Position numbers and translations under genes: made by a program | Notes under the pieces: model-generated | What the model was told of the DNA's origin: nothing | Databases searched by the model: none | The model's input: the letters and a program-made list of their open reading frames with translations, nothing else | Part shown: positions 36,406-45,093 of the stretch, one piece after another | Numbering within the stretch: the first letter of the stretch is position 1 | Layout of the letters: the number at the start of each line of letters is the position of its first letter | DNA from: Alphaproteobacteria bacterium CG11_big_fil_rev_8_21_14_0_20_39_49 | GTDB taxonomy: Bacteria > Pseudomonadota > Alphaproteobacteria > Rickettsiales > UBA6187 | Assembly (NCBI GenBank): GCA_002787635.1 | Contig: PCXK01000007.1 | Span: forward strand, 23,427-87,426 | Length of the DNA: 64,000 bases | Direction: 5' to 3'

Positions 36406-37254
36406 ATGGATTTTGATAAACTGCAAAGAAAAAATGCTAAAGACAGAGAGCATTACAAACCGAAGTCTATGCAAACGGGTTCGGAGAATGAGTTTGTTTT
36501 CGGTATATTCTTTGTCTTCGGGTTTATAATGCTGTTTGCGGTTTATTCGCTTAACCGTGAATCAATAAGCGATTTTTTCGATAAAGGTGTGGAGCAGGTC
36601 GGAAAAGTAACCGGTTCTAATGATTATCAAAAAGAGGAGCAGATACGAAAAGAAAAACAGCGTAGTGAATATTTGAAAAGCAAAAATAACCCTAACGCCA
36701 ATAAAAGCAGTGACGGATACGATATTATAAATTTTGTTAATAACAGTAATGAAAAGAGAAAAATATACTGGGTAGACAGGCACGGTAATAAGAAATTATA
36801 CAAAACACTGAAGCCCAAAGAGTCATATGAACAAAGGTCATACGCCCACCATCAATGGCTCGTTACCGACCCAAACGACAATGAGTTGGGCAAGTATTAT
36901 ACAAAAGGGAGCAAGAGTGATGTAACGATGTATGATAGCAATATAGCACAAACAACAGATGAACCCGAAACATCCGTTCAAAGCGCCGTTGATGAAGATT
37001 TAAATGCACGTTCGATTGAGGCAAAAAAAGCATCGACTATCAATTTTATAAATTCAAGCAATGATATCAGAAAAATATACTGGTTAGATTATAAAGGCAA
37101 AAAAGTCTTATATAGAGTGTTAAAACCCGGAGATACATATACGCAGAGAACTTTCATAACCCACCCTTGGTTGGTTACGGATGGGCAGGAGAACAAGCTA
37201 GGTATTTATTATCCGGCAGATACTAAAAAAGATGTTGTCTTGGAAAACCGGTGA
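36406..37254 (+). CDS. Membrane protein with two von Hippel-Lindau beta-like domains
   Basis: 282 residues: a short cytoplasmic start, one transmembrane helix (30-49), a charged linker (70-105), then two copies of a domain of about 60 residues (108-165 and 212-270) separated by an acidic linker. Each copy reads like the beta domain of the VHL tumour suppressor: INFVNNSNEKRKIYWVD, LYKTLKP, RSYAHHQWLV. Residues matching the human hydroxyproline pocket (W88, Y98, S111, H115, W117) are W122, Y132, S145, H149, W151 and W226, Y236, T249, H253, W255, with identical spacing. Topology suggests the domains face the periplasm. Function unknown; recognition of hydroxyproline or another small motif is speculation. 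Confidence 0.75.
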   Translation: MDFDKLQRKNAKDREHYKPKSMQTGSENEFVFGIFFVFGFIMLFAVYSLNRESISDFFDKGVEQVGKVTGSNDYQKEEQIRKEKQRSEYLKSKNNPNANKSSDGYDIINFVNNSNEKRKIYWVDRHGNKKLYKTLKPKESYEQRSYAHHQWLVTDPNDNELGKYYTKGSKSDVTMYDSNIAQTTDEPETSVQSAVDEDLNARSIEAKKASTINFINSSNDIRKIYWLDYKGKKVLYRVLKPGDTYTQRTFITHPWLVTDGQENKLGIYYPADTKKDVVLENR

Positions 37255-37305
37255 TAAGTAATTAATTTGTTCACTTATAATAACCGAACAACCGGAGATA
37301 CCTAA

Positions 37306-39453
37306 TTAGCCGTTTCTGACTTCATTTAGGAAGTTTGCAAATGCCATATTTAATTTCTCGGCTTCCCTTGACACTCCTTGCGATGCTTCAAGCATTTGAA
37401 TAGACGCTTCTTTTGCGTGTGACGCAAGGTTTGTTATATCCGATATATGACTTGTAACCTCCTGCGTTTCCTGAGAAGCAATCTGCATGTTTTTTGTTAT
37501 TTCATAAGTAGTTGCAGTTTGCTCTTCAACCGCTGCAGATATGCCGCCCGAATATTCGTTGACCTTGTCAACGGCACTTTTTATTGCGTTCAATGCATCG
37601 GAAACCTCAGACGAGATGGACTGCACATTTTCGATTTGGCTTGCAATATCCTCGGTTGCTCTTGTAGCCTGATTCGATAAGTTCTTAACTTCCGATGCAA
37701 CTACCGCAAACCCTTTTCCGGCTTCTCCTGCTCTTGCCGACTCAATCGTAGCATTTAAGGCGAGTAAGTTGATCTGTTCGGCAATGTCACGTATCAATTT
37801 AACAACGCTACCTATTTCACTTGAAGCGTTTTCCAATGATCTGGCACTGGATTCGGCATGTCCGGCTTTCCTTACGGCATCGTTCACCACTTCCGTAGAT
37901 TTTATTACCTGACTCGAAATTTCATTAACGGAAGCAAGCATCTCTTCCGATGCCGCCGCCACGGTTGCCACGTTTTGTGAGGTACGCCCCGATGAGTTAG
38001 AAACATATTGCGTTTTACTATCTACATCATTTACATTATTCCCCATCGACTCGGCCGTATGACTCAACTGTGTAGCTGCGGCTGCCACTGAGTTAAGCAT
38101 TCCCTGAACGGACTGTTCAAAACGGCTAGCCAAATCATTCATTGCTTTTTTCTTATCTTCTTCCGCCTTTATTTCGGCAAGCTTTCTATCTTTTTCAAGC
38201 TTTTCTTTCTCCAGTATGTTTTCTTTGAAAACTTGCAGTGCCTTTGCCATTTCTCCTATTTCATCTTTCCTGTCAAGACCGGGTATTTCAACCGCAGCAT
38301 TGCCGGCGGCTATATCTCTCATTATCTTCACCATTTTTGTTATAGGAGATGAAATCCCTTTGGAAAATAATATTGAAAGTACCGCAAAAACGGCAATCAC
38401 AATTAGGGTGGAAATCATTGCCACTATTTGCATACTGCGAATCGGCTGCATAATTTCATCATATTTTATCTCACCTATCATGGCAAAATTTGTACCCATA
38501 AATTCAAACGGAGTGTAAGCTGAAACTGATACTGTTCCATCAAAACTATTAATAACTCTGTACCCCTGCTCATTATTAAGAGCCATTTTAACAACTTCCG
38601 TATCAATTTTGGTCTTCAATATCGTGTCTTCATTTTTTAAGTTGCTTCGCATAAGCTTGTCACTGCCTACCAGATACGACCTGCCGCTTTCACCCATTCC
38701 TTCATTTTGCTGCATAACTGCATCTATTCTTGAAATAGGCATTTGAAAAACCAATACGCCCGCCAACTCACCGCTTTTAGAAAGTATCGGCTGTGAAATA
38801 AAGCTTGCAGCAGCACCATGACTTGGAGCATACGGTCTAAAGTCAAAGAAACTTTGCTTATCCGACTTATAATTACCAGCGGCAGCTTTGAAAGCATTCC
38901 CCAGATCGGTATCCTTATACTCACCTCGTTCTAAATTAGTTGCATAGTCCAGTTCTTTAAAAACCGAGTACACAAGATTCCCTTCCGTATCAAAAAGGAA
39001 AATATCGTAATAATCCCTCAGTCTTAGAAAATGACGGAACCACGGATGGTATTTTTCGTGATAAGAGCTATATAAAGACCCGTCTGTTGCGTAATCGAGT
39101 TTTTCTTTAGAACCTGTCGGATGCGGATTATCTTCAATATATAGCTTCTGCAAAACATTTTTCTGATTATACCCGAAATCGTCCCAGCCCTTTTTAAAGT
39201 CAACTACGGCATCTCTTACAAACGGGTTTTTAGATAAAGAAGACAAGTCCTGCTGTATTGATTCAAGGTAATTTGTCAAAGCTGATTTTTTGGATACATT
39301 CAGAGCCTGTAATTTTTCCTGTGCGGCTATAAAAGCATCGTTTGACGCTTCTTTTACCGTTACGAAACCCACAATTACCGAAGAAAGGAGTGCCATACTA
39401 ACCATTATTATAGGTAACTTACCAGATATTTTCATACTAACCATGCGGTTCAA
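37306..39453 (-). CDS. Methyl-accepting chemotaxis protein
   Basis: 715-residue chemoreceptor: first transmembrane helix at about 13-30, a long periplasmic Cache-type sensor (about 35-335; motifs [36 protein letters not shown]), second transmembrane helix at about 343-365, HAMP ([19 protein letters not shown]), and a cytoplasmic signalling coiled coil with the highly conserved tip [20 protein letters not shown]. The organism is therefore likely motile or controls another output by Che proteins; no che genes are in the window. The ligand is unknown. Confidence 0.94.
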   Translation of the reverse strand: MNRMVSMKISGKLPIIMVSMALLSSVIVGFVTVKEASNDAFIAAQEKLQALNVSKKSALTNYLESIQQDLSSLSKNPFVRDAVVDFKKGWDDFGYNQKNVLQKLYIEDNPHPTGSKEKLDYATDGSLYSSYHEKYHPWFRHFLRLRDYYDIFLFDTEGNLVYSVFKELDYATNLERGEYKDTDLGNAFKAAAGNYKSDKQSFFDFRPYAPSHGAAASFISQPILSKSGELAGVLVFQMPISRIDAVMQQNEGMGESGRSYLVGSDKLMRSNLKNEDTILKTKIDTEVVKMALNNEQGYRVINSFDGTVSVSAYTPFEFMGTNFAMIGEIKYDEIMQPIRSMQIVAMISTLIVIAVFAVLSILFSKGISSPITKMVKIMRDIAAGNAAVEIPGLDRKDEIGEMAKALQVFKENILEKEKLEKDRKLAEIKAEEDKKKAMNDLASRFEQSVQGMLNSVAAAATQLSHTAESMGNNVNDVDSKTQYVSNSSGRTSQNVATVAAASEEMLASVNEISSQVIKSTEVVNDAVRKAGHAESSARSLENASSEIGSVVKLIRDIAEQINLLALNATIESARAGEAGKGFAVVASEVKNLSNQATRATEDIASQIENVQSISSEVSDALNAIKSAVDKVNEYSGGISAAVEEQTATTYEITKNMQIASQETQEVTSHISDITNLASHAKEASIQMLEASQGVSREAEKLNMAFANFLNEVRNG

Positions 39454-39696
39454 TCCTGTATTTATTTAAAGCATATATTTTTATACTTATAGTTGACAAT
39501 TCAAGATAAATATACACAAAAATAGTTAATTTTCATTTAACAAATCATGCTATCGGCTCAATAAAACCCACCTCCATAATCCCTGCCGTCAATTGATATT
39601 TTATAGAAATATTTTTTATAAACAGTTTACATTAGGTGTCATACGTATTATTAATATCTTCTTTTTTTCATAAAAATTTTAATTAGAAACAAAAAC

Positions 39697-39912
39697 ATGA
39701 GCAATGCAATGCAAGAGCAGAAGACCGAATCTGAAAAAAGACTTGATGGTGCTAAAGAACGCTTAAAGAATGCTTTGACCGGTCTTGACTTACTCATAAA
39801 AAAACAGAACCGGAACCTGAAAGAAGAAAGAAAGATAAGGACAGAGGTTATTAAAGATTTAGATGAGCATATCGGCAATCTTGAGACGATTTTAAAAAAA
39901 AATGAAAAATAA
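39697..39912 (+). CDS. Small coiled-coil protein (DUF4164-like) upstream of zapA
   Basis: 71 residues, nearly entirely a charged helix (ESEKRLDGAKERLKNALTGL, EVIKDLDEHIGNLETILKK). In alphaproteobacteria a small DUF4164-like coiled-coil gene commonly precedes zapA, and the position fits here, 16 bp before zapA. It may take part in division-ring organisation. An internal Met at residue 5 is an alternative start. Confidence 0.65.
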   Translation: MSNAMQEQKTESEKRLDGAKERLKNALTGLDLLIKKQNRNLKEERKIRTEVIKDLDEHIGNLETILKKNEK

Positions 39913-39928
39913 TAATTAATGGTTAATT

Positions 39929-40297
39929 ATGGCTACAGTTAATTTTACATTGCGGGACAAAAACTACAGCATCGCATGTGATGACGGCGAAGAAGCAAGA
40001 ATTAAGAAGCTTGCCGAAAAATTGGGGATTAGGGTTGATGCCATGTCTAAAACATGTGGCTCGGCAAGTGATAGTGTAGTGCTTGCCTTTACCGCATTGA
40101 TGATGGAAGACGAAGTTGCTACTTTAAAGGAAAGCGGTGCTAATAATAACACACCTCAACTACCTCTTGAGACGGGCAACAACAAAACCATATCTTTAGA
40201 AGAGCATAAAATGATAGTTAACAACACCTTAGCTGACGCATTAGAACCTATTGCGAAATACATAGAAAACCTTGCAAAAGAAATAGAAAGCAGATAA
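39929..40297 (+). CDS. zapA: Cell division protein ZapA
   Basis: 122-residue FtsZ-associated protein. The N-terminal ZapA domain (VNFTLRDKNYSIACDDGEEA, IKKLAEKLGIRVDAM) is followed by a helix (VVLAFTALMMEDEV) and a C-terminal coiled coil. It crosslinks FtsZ filaments in the division ring. It is followed by 6S RNA and the 5-formyltetrahydrofolate cyclo-ligase gene, the same order as in E. coli. Confidence 0.9.
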   Translation: MATVNFTLRDKNYSIACDDGEEARIKKLAEKLGIRVDAMSKTCGSASDSVVLAFTALMMEDEVATLKESGANNNTPQLPLETGNNKTISLEEHKMIVNNTLADALEPIAKYIENLAKEIESR

Positions 40298-40306
40298 AAT
40301 ATAAGA

Positions 40307-40478
40307 AGGATGGGAGTGCTGCTCGGTTCGTAAGATAACGTATTCCCAGAGGCGATACTTTTTTTTGATATAACTGTCACTGTCCGGAATGTGTTCCGGT
40401 TACATGGTTAATTTTGTACGAACTTGGTCTCTTGGCGACTCAAGTTTATCTACGGCTTCTGCGGTTCCCATTCTAACC
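40307..40478 (+). ncRNA. ssrS: 6S RNA
   Basis: About 170 nt between zapA and the 5-FCL gene, the conserved site of ssrS. It can fold as a long rod: closing stem GGATGGGA with TCCCATTC, an internal pairing GTTCGTA with TACGAAC on either side of a bubble, and a terminal hairpin CCGGAA-TGTG-TTCCGG. 6S RNA mimics an open promoter and holds RNA polymerase in stationary phase. Ends are approximate. Confidence 0.85.
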
Positions 40479-40503
40479 ACTATACTTTAACAGGCTGAAC
40501 TAA

Positions 40504-41097
40504 ATGTCTAATAAAGCTATAAAAGAAACCTTCAGGACTAAATTTAGACAAATCAGGGATAAAGCTTCATCATCTGTTAAAGAAGAAGCTGAGAAAAATG
40601 CCGCAAAAATATTCTTTGAAAATATAAATTTAAGCCCCAAAAACATAGTAAGTGCTTATTATCCGGCAAATAACGAGCTTGGAACTCTAGAGCTTTTAAA
40701 ACAGCTTTCTTCAAAAGGAATCGCCACTTGCCTTCCGGTTATAACAGGCAGGGACTTACCGCTTGATTTTAAAAAATGGCAATATGGTGATAAACTAATA
40801 CAAAGCAGCTTCTTTAAGTTACAGGAACCCTATGGCGAAATTGTGCAACCAGATATTATAATAGTGCCTTTCATAGCATTTGATAAAAAACTGAACAGAC
40901 TCGGTTACGGAGGCGGCTTTTACGACAAAACATTGAAGCACCTTCAATCTATAGGGCATAATTTTATATCAATAGGTTACGGATACTCATTTCAACAAGA
41001 AGATGAACTTCCCATCGGTGAAAAAGATATTCCTTTGGATTATGTTATTACCGAAGAACGGATTTTTAGAAGATTACACCAAACAAACGAAGAATAG
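40504..41097 (+). CDS. 5-formyltetrahydrofolate cyclo-ligase
   Basis: 197-residue enzyme that converts 5-formyl-THF to 5,10-methenyl-THF with ATP. The motif LGYGGGFYDKTL (phosphate-binding loop) is intact, and ISAYYPANNELGTLELL-like and IIVPFIAFDKKLNR segments fit the family (YgfA/Fau). Directly after the 6S RNA gene as in E. coli, and 74 bp before yebC. Confidence 0.93.
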   Translation: MSNKAIKETFRTKFRQIRDKASSSVKEEAEKNAAKIFFENINLSPKNIVSAYYPANNELGTLELLKQLSSKGIATCLPVITGRDLPLDFKKWQYGDKLIQSSFFKLQEPYGEIVQPDIIIVPFIAFDKKLNRLGYGGGFYDKTLKHLQSIGHNFISIGYGYSFQQEDELPIGEKDIPLDYVITEERIFRRLHQTNEE

Positions 41098-41171
41098 TAA
41101 TATTTGCATTTTATACCGCTTTATGCTTATATGCGTACCCCTTATATATACCAAAAATACGAGTAGAAGAA

Positions 41172-41921
41172 ATGGCAGGTCATTCAAAGTGGGCAAATAT
41201 CAAACATCGCAAAGCCGGACAAGATGCAAAACGTGCAAAAGAGTTCAATAAGCTTACAAAGGAAATACAGGTTGCCGCAGGCATAGGTCAGCCCGACCCG
41301 GATTTTAACCCAAGATTAAGGGCTGCTTTAGCATCTGCCAGAAAGAACGGTGTTCCAAAAGACAGGATAGACACAGCGGTTAAAAAAGGCTCCGGAGTTA
41401 TTGAAGGCGAGAACTACGAAGAAATGAGATATGAGGGTTACTCAGCCGGAGGAGTGGCTATTATTGTAGAAACACTTACGGATAATAAAAACCGCACCGC
41501 AGGGAATGTCCGTTCAATATTTACAAAAGCAGGCGGTAATCTTGGCGAGAACGGCAGTGTTAACTTTATGTTCGAACAGGCAGGAATGATAGAATACAAA
41601 GCTGATATCGCATCGCCCGATGAGATTTTTGAAGAGGCAGCACTCGCCGGAGCTGATGACGTTGAATCAGATGATGAAACTCATACTATCATATGCAGTC
41701 CTGATAATTTTGCCGAAGTCCGTGATACGTTAGAAAAAACATTTGGCGAGGCAGAATCTTCCAAACTTGGCTGGAGACCCAAAGACCCTGTTGAGTTGGA
41801 TTTCGAAAAAGCCGAAAAGGTAATTAAACTTATTGAAAACCTCGAAGATGATGACGACGTTCAGGAAGTATATGGCAGCTTTACTATCCCTGATGAAATA
41901 GCGGAAATGTTAAACGAGTAG
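41172..41921 (+). CDS. yebC: YebC/PmpR family transcription or translation regulator
   Basis: 249-residue TACO1-like protein with the invariant N-terminus MAGHSKWANIKHRKAGQDAK and GYSAGGVAIIVETLTDNKNRT. Recent work places this family at the ribosome during proline-rich translation; older work describes it as a DNA-binding regulator. It stands just before ruvC, a very common order. Confidence 0.95.
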   Translation: MAGHSKWANIKHRKAGQDAKRAKEFNKLTKEIQVAAGIGQPDPDFNPRLRAALASARKNGVPKDRIDTAVKKGSGVIEGENYEEMRYEGYSAGGVAIIVETLTDNKNRTAGNVRSIFTKAGGNLGENGSVNFMFEQAGMIEYKADIASPDEIFEEAALAGADDVESDDETHTIICSPDNFAEVRDTLEKTFGEAESSKLGWRPKDPVELDFEKAEKVIKLIENLEDDDDVQEVYGSFTIPDEIAEMLNE

Positions 41922-41951
41922 GTTACATTGACCAATAGGGGGGCATTGCAA

Positions 41952-42446
41952 ATGAATAAAATATTAGGCATAGACCCCGGACTCGGCCATACAGGTTGGG
42001 GAGTTATATCAAAACAGGATAATAAAATTTCATTTATTGACTGCGGGGTAATAAGTTCAAACCCTAAAGAGAATCTGGCTTTAAGACTGCTAACAATCAA
42101 AAACGGTCTACAGGAAGTTATCCAAACTTACAGTCCCGACCAGTGTGCTATTGAAGAAACCTTTGTAAATAAAAACCCCCTCTCCTCCTTAAAGCTGGGA
42201 CATGCACGCGGGGCGGCTATTTTAACCTGCTCGTTAAACGGTCTTAATCCTTATGAATATGCCGCAACTTTAGTCAAAAAAACCATTGTAGGAGCCGGAA
42301 GGGCGGAAAAATCACAAATTGCCATGATGGTAAAAACATTATTACCAAGGGCTGTTATAAAAAGTGAAGATGCCGCAGACGCTCTTGCAGTTGCTATCTG
42401 TCACTGCCAGCATAGTGCAATTAATAAGTTGCTTGCAACGGTGTAA
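41952..42446 (+). CDS. ruvC: Holliday junction resolvase RuvC
   Basis: 164-residue endonuclease that cuts Holliday junctions. Catalytic acidic residues lie in LGIDPG (Asp), IEETF (Glu) and EDAADALAVAICH (Asp pair). ATG 41952 is chosen because AGGGGGG lies just upstream and the protein then starts MNKILGIDPG; an upstream TTG at 41928 would only add eight residues. It follows yebC by 30 bp. Confidence 0.96.
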   Translation: MNKILGIDPGLGHTGWGVISKQDNKISFIDCGVISSNPKENLALRLLTIKNGLQEVIQTYSPDQCAIEETFVNKNPLSSLKLGHARGAAILTCSLNGLNPYEYAATLVKKTIVGAGRAEKSQIAMMVKTLLPRAVIKSEDAADALAVAICHCQHSAINKLLATV

Positions 42447-42483
42447 TAAGCTTTTATAATCGGGCATTGAATTTACTTATATT

Positions 42484-42592
42484 TTCATCCCCGACTTGTT
42501 CGGGGATCTCCTGTAAATGTCACGAGATCCCCCTATAATTTTCTACGAAAATTCGGGGGATGACAGCATTGTTGAAAAGTTAAAATACTATA
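42484..42592. repeat. Palindromic repeat, TCATCCCC...GGGGGATGACA type
   Basis: About 109 bp in the ruvC-ruvA spacer, nearly the same as 34897-35009: CATCCCCGACTTGTTCGGGG, then AGATCCCCCTATAATTTTCT and TTCGGGGGATGACAGCAT, then TTGAAAAGTTAAAATACTAT. It extends the ruvA frame upstream without being part of the gene. Confidence 0.85.
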
Positions 42593-42636
42593 GAATGTGG
42601 ATTCCACTATACTTACACAAACACCAAGGCATTAAC

Positions 42637-43248
42637 ATGATAAAAAAGCTTAAAGGACGAATAGACACAATAGATACCGACTCGGTTATAATTGATGTAG
42701 GCGGTGTCGGTTACGGGGTGTTTTGTTCTGCCAACACGTTGCGTAATTTGCCTGCGAAAGGGGAAGCTGCGTCTTTACATATCGAAACCCATGTACGTGA
42801 AGACCATATACATCTTTTTGGCTTTTCTACCACCGATGAACAGGAAACTTTCCGTACAATAACAAAAATAAGCGGTGTCGGCGTAAAAGTTGCCCTAGCT
42901 ATATTATCAGTGTTATCGCCCGCACAGCTTGCAAATGCAATAGCTGCAAAAGACAAGTCGGCATTCAAAACAGTTTCAGGCGTAGGTCCTAAATTGGCAG
43001 AACGCATAATTACCGAACTAAAAGGCAAGTTTGAATATCCATCATCACCTACAATAATAACAGGTGAATATACAAATAACGTAATGCAGGTCAATAATAA
43101 TATAAATGATGCAATTTCCGCTCTGGTTAATCTGGGCTACGGTCGTTCAGATGCATATAACGTAATCACAAAAATAGCAGCCCAAAACGACAACGCACCC
43201 ATAGACATTCTGATACGTGACGGCTTAAGGGAGCTTGGAAAAAGTTAA
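42637..43248 (+). CDS. ruvA: Holliday junction branch migration protein RuvA
   Basis: 203-residue tetrameric Holliday-junction-binding protein. The N-terminal OB fold begins MIKKLKGRID and contains GVGYGVF and ETHVREDHIHLFGF. Two helix-hairpin-helix motifs follow (KISGVGVKVALAIL, TVSGVGPKLAERII), with a C-terminal domain that contacts RuvB. ATG 42637 is the family start; the frame is open for 40 more codons upstream only because a repeat element happens to lack stops. Confidence 0.96.
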   Translation: MIKKLKGRIDTIDTDSVIIDVGGVGYGVFCSANTLRNLPAKGEAASLHIETHVREDHIHLFGFSTTDEQETFRTITKISGVGVKVALAILSVLSPAQLANAIAAKDKSAFKTVSGVGPKLAERIITELKGKFEYPSSPTIITGEYTNNVMQVNNNINDAISALVNLGYGRSDAYNVITKIAAQNDNAPIDILIRDGLRELGKS

Positions 43249-43355
43249 GGTTTTAGAAATACATTTGTAGTAGATCCCCGCACAGGGGTGACATTGATTT
43301 TACTTATGCTAAGGGGATAATTAGGGTGTAAAGTTACAAAAAGAGGTCATAAATA

Positions 43356-43694
43356 ATGTCTGAGAATAAATCCCTTACTGTAGATTTGAAAATTCCACTG
43401 AAAGTTGAGAGTTTAATCGGTGTCTCTGCTCTGACTTTTTCACACTGGCTTCCGCTTGGAAAAGACAAGGGGATTAAACACAGTGAAAGTGGTATGGATT
43501 TAAACTTCTGGTTTGAAATAGAGGCAACATGGTGGGCATCAAAACCAACCGAAGACGAAATTAAAAACCATAGGAATGTACTAGCACATTATATTCTTTG
43601 TGAAGTAAATGTAACTCATATAAACAGCAAACTTGCTGTTTATATGTTGGATAATCAAAGTAATGATTTTAGTGAGGAAGAAAAAAATCTTTGA
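43356..43694 (+). CDS. Hypothetical protein, first gene of a coupled pair
   Basis: 112 residues with no signal peptide and no family I recognise; mixed beta/alpha (VDLKIPLKVESLIGVSAL, GMDLNFWFEIEATWWASKPT). GAGGT precedes the ATG. Its last codon overlaps the start of the next gene (TTTGA), which suggests translational coupling or an ancestral single gene that has been split by frameshift. The two together sit between ruvA and csgF without other relatives. Confidence 0.6.
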   Translation: MSENKSLTVDLKIPLKVESLIGVSALTFSHWLPLGKDKGIKHSESGMDLNFWFEIEATWWASKPTEDEIKNHRNVLAHYILCEVNVTHINSKLAVYMLDNQSNDFSEEEKNL

Positions 43695-44410
43695 AAGAAG
43701 AGTACAGGATTCTTGGTAAAAAAATACTGTATAATGTTTTAAAGCGGACAAACCGTCTAATTTCTTTTGCTCGTAACATCAAAGGACAATACTGGTTACT
43801 AGAATATCAACTTGATATGAGTCGCATGTCGTCACTCTTTTGTGCTTTTAAAGCAGTCGGCAAGATTGACGGTCGTAAGAAATTTTCCTTTAATCCTCAT
43901 GCCCCTAATTATATAACAGTGATAGTGCAAAGCGATGAAAGGTATATAAAGGAATATGAGTGGGGTGAGGTTTGTGAATTTGTAGGCAATGAACAAAGAG
44001 TTCCTTTAGTTCTAGAACTTCTTGCTGGATCGGAGCAACTTGCTGCAAATGGTTATAAAAGAGCTGCATTAACAGAGGCGGTGACAGCTTTGGAGGTGGC
44101 TTTATTTAATTTTGCAAGAAGCCACAAAGACAACAATAAATTATCTCAGATCATGGGGAGTCGCATGAGCGTTCCCAATCTTACAAAACAAATAGAGCAT
44201 ATGGGACTTTCTGGTTCGGTAAATTACTTGTTGCCTGTGATATTACCAGACGACGTTTTACCTGAAAAGGTACTTAGAGGTTGTCAGGACGCAATCAAAC
44301 AACGCCAAAATGTAGTTCATAATGGCAGTAGGAATGTTGATAACTTGCAGCACTATATTTCATGTATTAGGAGATGTTGTCAGATTCTTATAGATTTTCT
44401 GAGAGAATAG
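43691..44410 (+). CDS. HEPN-like domain protein, second gene of a coupled pair
   Basis: 239 residues starting from TTG 43691, with GAGGAAG upstream. The C-terminal half is helical and contains RQNVVH (205-210), an RxxxxH motif of the type found in HEPN ribonucleases, within a segment CQDAIKQRQNVVHNGSRNV that resembles Apea-like HEPN domains. HEPN proteins often act as RNases in toxin-antitoxin or phage defence systems, but the activity here is not shown. The next in-frame Met is at residue 43. Confidence 0.6.
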   Translation: MKEEYRILGKKILYNVLKRTNRLISFARNIKGQYWLLEYQLDMSRMSSLFCAFKAVGKIDGRKKFSFNPHAPNYITVIVQSDERYIKEYEWGEVCEFVGNEQRVPLVLELLAGSEQLAANGYKRAALTEAVTALEVALFNFARSHKDNNKLSQIMGSRMSVPNLTKQIEHMGLSGSVNYLLPVILPDDVLPEKVLRGCQDAIKQRQNVVHNGSRNVDNLQHYISCIRRCCQILIDFLRE

Positions 44411-44635
44411 AAGAAGACGATGAAGTAAGTACTGGTTTCTAAAAAATATTCGTGGTCAGAGTAAAAAACCCGGTCTCGCAATGGGGTTAAAATTCTATAC
44501 TGTAAAGTCTTACGGGCTATATGTTAATTTAAAGGTTAATAAATTAAATTAATTTGTTGTAGTCCATGGGTTTTTGTGTTATCAGCTTTATTAAAAGCAT
44601 AAAAATATCATAAAAATTCCAAGCGAGATACACAA

Positions 44636-45070
44636 ATGAACCGTTTATTCAAGTCAGTTTTCGTAGTTTTATCGTCAAGTGCGATATCTTTATTTTCATT
44701 AGCTAGCAGTGCCAGCCCCTTAACATATCAGCCTACAAACCCGTCTTTTGGCGGAAATCCTTTTAATAGTAGTCACCTAATCGGTCTTGCTAATGAGCAA
44801 AAGTCATTTACTTCGGCAAGAACCTCAATACCCTCAAGGGATCCTTTGGAAGATTTTTCCAGAACAATTCAAAGAAGTTTGTTAAGCCGTCTTTCTCAGG
44901 ACATTGCCGATTCGATTTTGGGTGAAAACGCAAATGATTCGGGTAGTTTTCTTATCGGTGATACGCAGATATTCTTCGCAAATGACGGTACGAATGTATC
45001 AATAGATTTAACCGATCTTACAAGCGGGGAGACAACAAACATCATTTTACCTGCTACCGCCGGACAATAA
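44636..45070 (+). CDS. csgF: Curli assembly protein CsgF
   Basis: 144-residue exported protein. After the signal peptide (ending SLASSASP) comes the diagnostic CsgF segment LTYQPTNPSFGGNPFNSSHL, which in E. coli plugs into the CsgG pore and couples secretion to nucleation of amyloid fibres. It is 23 bp before csgG. csgA, csgB, csgE and csgD are not visible here. Confidence 0.93.
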   Translation: MNRLFKSVFVVLSSSAISLFSLASSASPLTYQPTNPSFGGNPFNSSHLIGLANEQKSFTSARTSIPSRDPLEDFSRTIQRSLLSRLSQDIADSILGENANDSGSFLIGDTQIFFANDGTNVSIDLTDLTSGETTNIILPATAGQ

Positions 45071-45093
45071 ATAATCAATATATAGATAGTAAT

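Noticed and set aside
42517..42636. A 40-residue N-terminal extension of RuvA
   Set aside because: It is coded by a dispersed palindromic repeat, and RuvA proteins start at MIxxLxG.
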